Source: Aquincola sp.
Lineage (GTDB): Bacteria; Pseudomonadota; Gammaproteobacteria; Burkholderiales; Burkholderiaceae_C
Reading direction: 5' to 3'
Assembly (NCBI GenBank): GCA_029884035.1
Contig: JAOUIM010000204.1
Location: 1-6,687, forward strand
Length of the DNA: 6,687 nucleotides
Shown here: positions 4,495 to 6,687 of the stretch, one piece after another
How the letters are laid out: every line of letters begins with the position of its first letter
Numbering within the stretch: the stretch's first letter is position 1
The notes under the pieces: generated by a model
What the model was told of the DNA's origin: nothing
The model's database searches: none
The model's input: only the letters and a program-made list of their open reading frames with translations
Position numbers and translations under genes: made by a program

Positions 4495-6687
4495 CGTGCG
4501 GTCTCCTGCATTTCTTCGTCATGTCGCGTGACCTGGGTGAGCCAGGCGCGCAGGCGCGCGGCCGGCACGGGCTTGGACAACCAGGGCAGTCCGCTGGCGG
4601 CCATCAGGCGCACCCGGTCCGGTGCGGAGTCCCCGCTGACCAGGAGGGCGGGCAGCGCTGCGCCGAAGGCCTGGCGCAATGCGGCCACCTCGGTGATGCC
4701 GTCGCGCTGCCCGCGAAGGCGCAGGTCGGCCACCACCGCCGCGGGCGCTCGCGCGGCTATGGACGCCCGGCGCAGGACCTCGTCGGCGTCGCTACCCTCG
4801 ATGACCTCGCAACCCCAGTCGCGCAGCAGCAGGCGCATGGCCTCGCGCACCTCGATGTCGTCCTCGATCACGGCCACCGTCGTGCCATGCAGCGCCGACG
4901 CGATCGCCCCGCGGGGCGCGGACTCGGTTGCCTCGGCGGTCGCCGGCAGGTCGACCACGAAGCGCGTGCCGCGACCGGGTTGCGAGTGCAGCGCGAGCGG
5001 CAACTGCAGCAGGCGGGCGAGCCGGCGCACGATCGACAGCCCGAGACCGAGTCCGCCACGCCGGTCGCGCTCGGCGTTGCCGCCCTGGTAGAACTCCTCG
5101 AAGACCCGCTCGTGTTCTTCGGGCGCTATGCCCGGGCCGGTGTCCCAGATCTCGACACGCCATCGCCCTGCGCCAGCGACGCGCCACCGACAGCTCAGCA
5201 GCACACCACCTTGCGGGGTGTACTTGACGGCGTTCGCGATCAGGTTGCGCAACACGCGCTCGACCAGCAGCGGGTCGCTGCGAATGGCCACTGGGCGCGG
5301 CCCGGCGCCGATGCGCAGCGCGAAGCGCAGGCCGCGCTCGGCAGCCTCGGGCGCGAAGTCGTCGCCGAGGCGACGCAGCATCGGCTCCAGGTCGAACGCG
5401 CGTGGCTGCGGCACCAGCGCACCGGCATCCATCCGTGAAATGTCCAGCAGCGCATTGAACAGCGAATCGAGCGCCGCGACCGAACGGTCCATGCGCTCGA
5501 CGATGTCCTGCGTCGGTGCGTCGAGCCGGCGCTGGCGCAGTGCCGACATGTAGAGCCCCAGCGCATGGATCGGCTGACGCAGGTCGTGGCTTGCAGCCGC
5601 GAGGAAGCTGCTCTTGCTGCGGTTGGCCGACTCGGCCCAGTCCCGCGCGGCACGCATGTGGTCCAGCGCGGTCACGAGCTCCGCGCTCTTCGTCGCCACG
5701 CGCGACTCGAGTTCGCGGTTGAGCACCTCGAGCGACTCCGTGCTGCGAACGAAGCGGTCGATGAGAAACCAGGTCAGCAGCGCGACGAAGGGCAGGCCCG
5801 CATAGGGCGCAAGGACCACCGGCACATAGTCGTGGCTTGTTTCCGACACCACCCAGTCGCGCAGACCGAACGCGCCCGCAACCAGGCCGGCCAGCACGAG
5901 CAGGGCGCTGTCCATGCTGCGCGAGCGCCATGCCTGACGCGCGACGGCGCCCAGCGCCACGAAGACGCCTGCCACCATCATGAGTCGCACGGCCGCGTCG
6001 ACCTCGTCGTGAACGTCCAGTGCCAGCGACAGGTACAGCAACGGTGCAACGGCCAGCACTGCCCACCGGACCGCGCGTTCGACCCGCGGCAGCCGGTAGC
6101 CCGTGAACCGCAGGCAGAAGATACTGAGCATCGCCACCAGAAAGGCATACAGCGTGGTCCAAGCGACCTGGCCGTGGACACCGGCGATCAGCTCGCGCGG
6201 CGATACGCTCCATGCCGTGTGCAGGCCCCATGCCAGCGATGCGACGCCGAAGTAGCCGTAGATGGCCTCGCTGCGGCGCCGCATCCAGATCAGCAGGACC
6301 GACAGGCCCAGGCACGCGATCAGCGCGGACACCAACGCAGGGCCGTAGACCAGTGCCATCGCCTTGCGCTCGCGCGCCTCGCGCAAGGTCTGCTGGGCAC
6401 CGATCTGGACGCGTGACAGGCTGACCAGGCTCCGACCGTGCAGGGTGATCTCGATCTGGTTGCCGCGATCGCGCAGCACATGCGGTGGCAGGTCGACCAG
6501 GTGCAGGCGGTTGATGCTTCGCGGCGGCGGCGACGACGGCACCGTGATCGTGTCCAGCAGCACTTGCCCATTGACCGTCATGCGCACATGACCGATCGCG
6601 CCCGACAGGTAGAGGGCCCACCCGCTGCGGCCCGCCGGCAGGTCGAGGTCGACGCGGTAGACGCCCTCGACGTGCTCTGCGCCCTCG
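4491..6687 (-). CDS. Hybrid sensor histidine kinase with 7TM (7TMR-DISM-like) sensor, 5' end missing
   Basis: The frame stays open to the right edge, so the true start lies outside; at least 731 residues are visible. The GTG at 6587 is internal to a domain and is not taken as the start; residue numbers below count from it. From 33 residues before it to about residue 75 lies a beta-rich segment with WALYLSGAIGHVRMTVNG and a later GNQIEITLHG, resembling a periplasmic jelly-roll or sugar-binding-like fold. About seven hydrophobic segments follow (78-102, 108-130, 142-160, 172-190, 200-219, 227-247, 254-276), the plan of 7TMR-DISM receptors. A coiled-coil linker (about 280-325) leads to the H-box SHDLRQP with phospho-acceptor H334, N-box NLIANAVKYTP (448-458), DTGPGIAP (482-489) and GLGLGLSIV (512-520). 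A C-terminal receiver domain has D576/D577, acceptor D621, S651 and K672. No Hpt domain is visible. The gene is coupled to the response regulator by the ATGA overlap. The ligand is unknown. Confidence 0.93.
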   Translation of the reverse strand, partial: EGAEHVEGVYRVDLDLPAGRSGWALYLSGAIGHVRMTVNGQVLLDTITVPSSPPPRSINRLHLVDLPPHVLRDRGNQIEITLHGRSLVSLSRVQIGAQQTLREARERKAMALVYGPALVSALIACLGLSVLLIWMRRRSEAIYGYFGVASLAWGLHTAWSVSPRELIAGVHGQVAWTTLYAFLVAMLSIFCLRFTGYRLPRVERAVRWAVLAVAPLLYLSLALDVHDEVDAAVRLMMVAGVFVALGAVARQAWRSRSMDSALLVLAGLVAGAFGLRDWVVSETSHDYVPVVLAPYAGLPFVALLTWFLIDRFVRSTESLEVLNRELESRVATKSAELVTALDHMRAARDWAESANRSKSSFLAAASHDLRQPIHALGLYMSALRQRRLDAPTQDIVERMDRSVAALDSLFNALLDISRMDAGALVPQPRAFDLEPMLRRLGDDFAPEAAERGLRFALRIGAGPRPVAIRSDPLLVERVLRNLIANAVKYTPQGGVLLSCRWRVAGAGRWRVEIWDTGPGIAPEEHERVFEEFYQGGNAERDRRGGLGLGLSIVRRLARLLQLPLALHSQPGRGTRFVVDLPATAEATESAPRGAIASALHGTTVAVIEDDIEVREAMRLLLRDWGCEVIEGSDADEVLRRASIAARAPAAVVADLRLRGQRDGITEVAALRQAFGAALPALLVSGDSAPDRVRLMAASGLPWLSKPVPAARLRAWLTQVTRHDEEMQETAR
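4502..4507 (-). promoter_or_regulatory. Strong ribosome-binding site of the response regulator, inside the kinase gene
   Basis: AGGAGA on the minus strand sits within the last codons of the kinase gene, with 8 bases between GGAG and the regulator ATG at 4494. With the ATGA stop-start overlap, it indicates that the regulator can be translated efficiently from the same messenger, probably to more copies than the kinase. Confidence 0.75.

Noticed and set aside
5565..6416. 283-codon plus-strand frame opposite the kinase membrane region
   Set aside because: It is antisense to hydrophobic segments and is His/Gln/Arg-rich as expected for such a complement; no family resemblance.
6585..6587. GTG as the start of the histidine kinase
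   Set aside because: The frame continues without a stop to the right edge, and the upstream residues continue the same beta-rich domain, so the gene is cut by the window rather than starting here.
4792..6621. 609-codon minus-strand frame overlapping the kinase
   Set aside because: It is an out-of-phase shadow of the kinase; all kinase motifs and the stop-start coupling to the regulator lie in the other frame.
1..6687. CRISPR arrays, tandem repeats, insertion sequences, tRNA genes, or defence or toxin-antitoxin systems
   Set aside because: I saw no regularly spaced repeats, transposase motifs, terminal inverted repeats, cloverleaf-like segments or toxin signatures on either strand; nearly all bases are covered by intact genes.

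Overview
This window is gene-dense, GC-rich chromosomal DNA, most likely from a betaproteobacterium of the order Burkholderiales. The taxonomic call is an inference from three things: strong G/C bias at third codon positions, the yebC-purD gene pair, and a HerA-like DUF853 ATPase followed by a DUF1499 protein. I see no tRNA or rRNA gene, CRISPR array, insertion sequence, attachment site or abrupt change in composition.

Layout. (1) Positions 1-999, minus strand: yebC, a translation-factor or regulator family gene, followed after 10 bases by the start of purD (purine biosynthesis), which runs off the left edge. (2) Positions 1000-1058: a short divergent intergenic region with a plausible -10 element for yebC. 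(3) Positions 1059-3091, plus strand: a two-gene unit. The first gene encodes a DUF853/YjgR-type HerA-like ATPase. The second, overlapping its stop codon, encodes a small membrane-anchored DUF1499 protein. (4) Positions 3092-3150: a convergent gap with a GC-rich hairpin. (5) Positions 3151-6687, minus strand, read from right to left: a hybrid sensor histidine kinase, truncated at the right edge, with a jelly-roll-like sensor, seven membrane segments, kinase core and receiver domain; a NarL/LuxR-type response regulator coupled to it by an ATGA overlap; a 95-base gap with an inverted repeat; and two small overlapping genes. The first small gene encodes a 91-residue single-pass membrane protein. 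The second encodes a 117-residue exported or anchored protein with one Sel1/TPR-like repeat.

How the genes work together. The kinase and regulator form an evident two-component pair. The two small envelope proteins immediately downstream on the same strand are the least explained part of the window; they could be a regulated output or an accessory of the signalling pair. The purD/yebC and DUF853/DUF1499 pairs look like ordinary conserved gene neighbourhoods. I see no convincing new defence, mobile or RNA-based system. The best candidate for new biology is the kinase-regulator-two-small-protein cluster.
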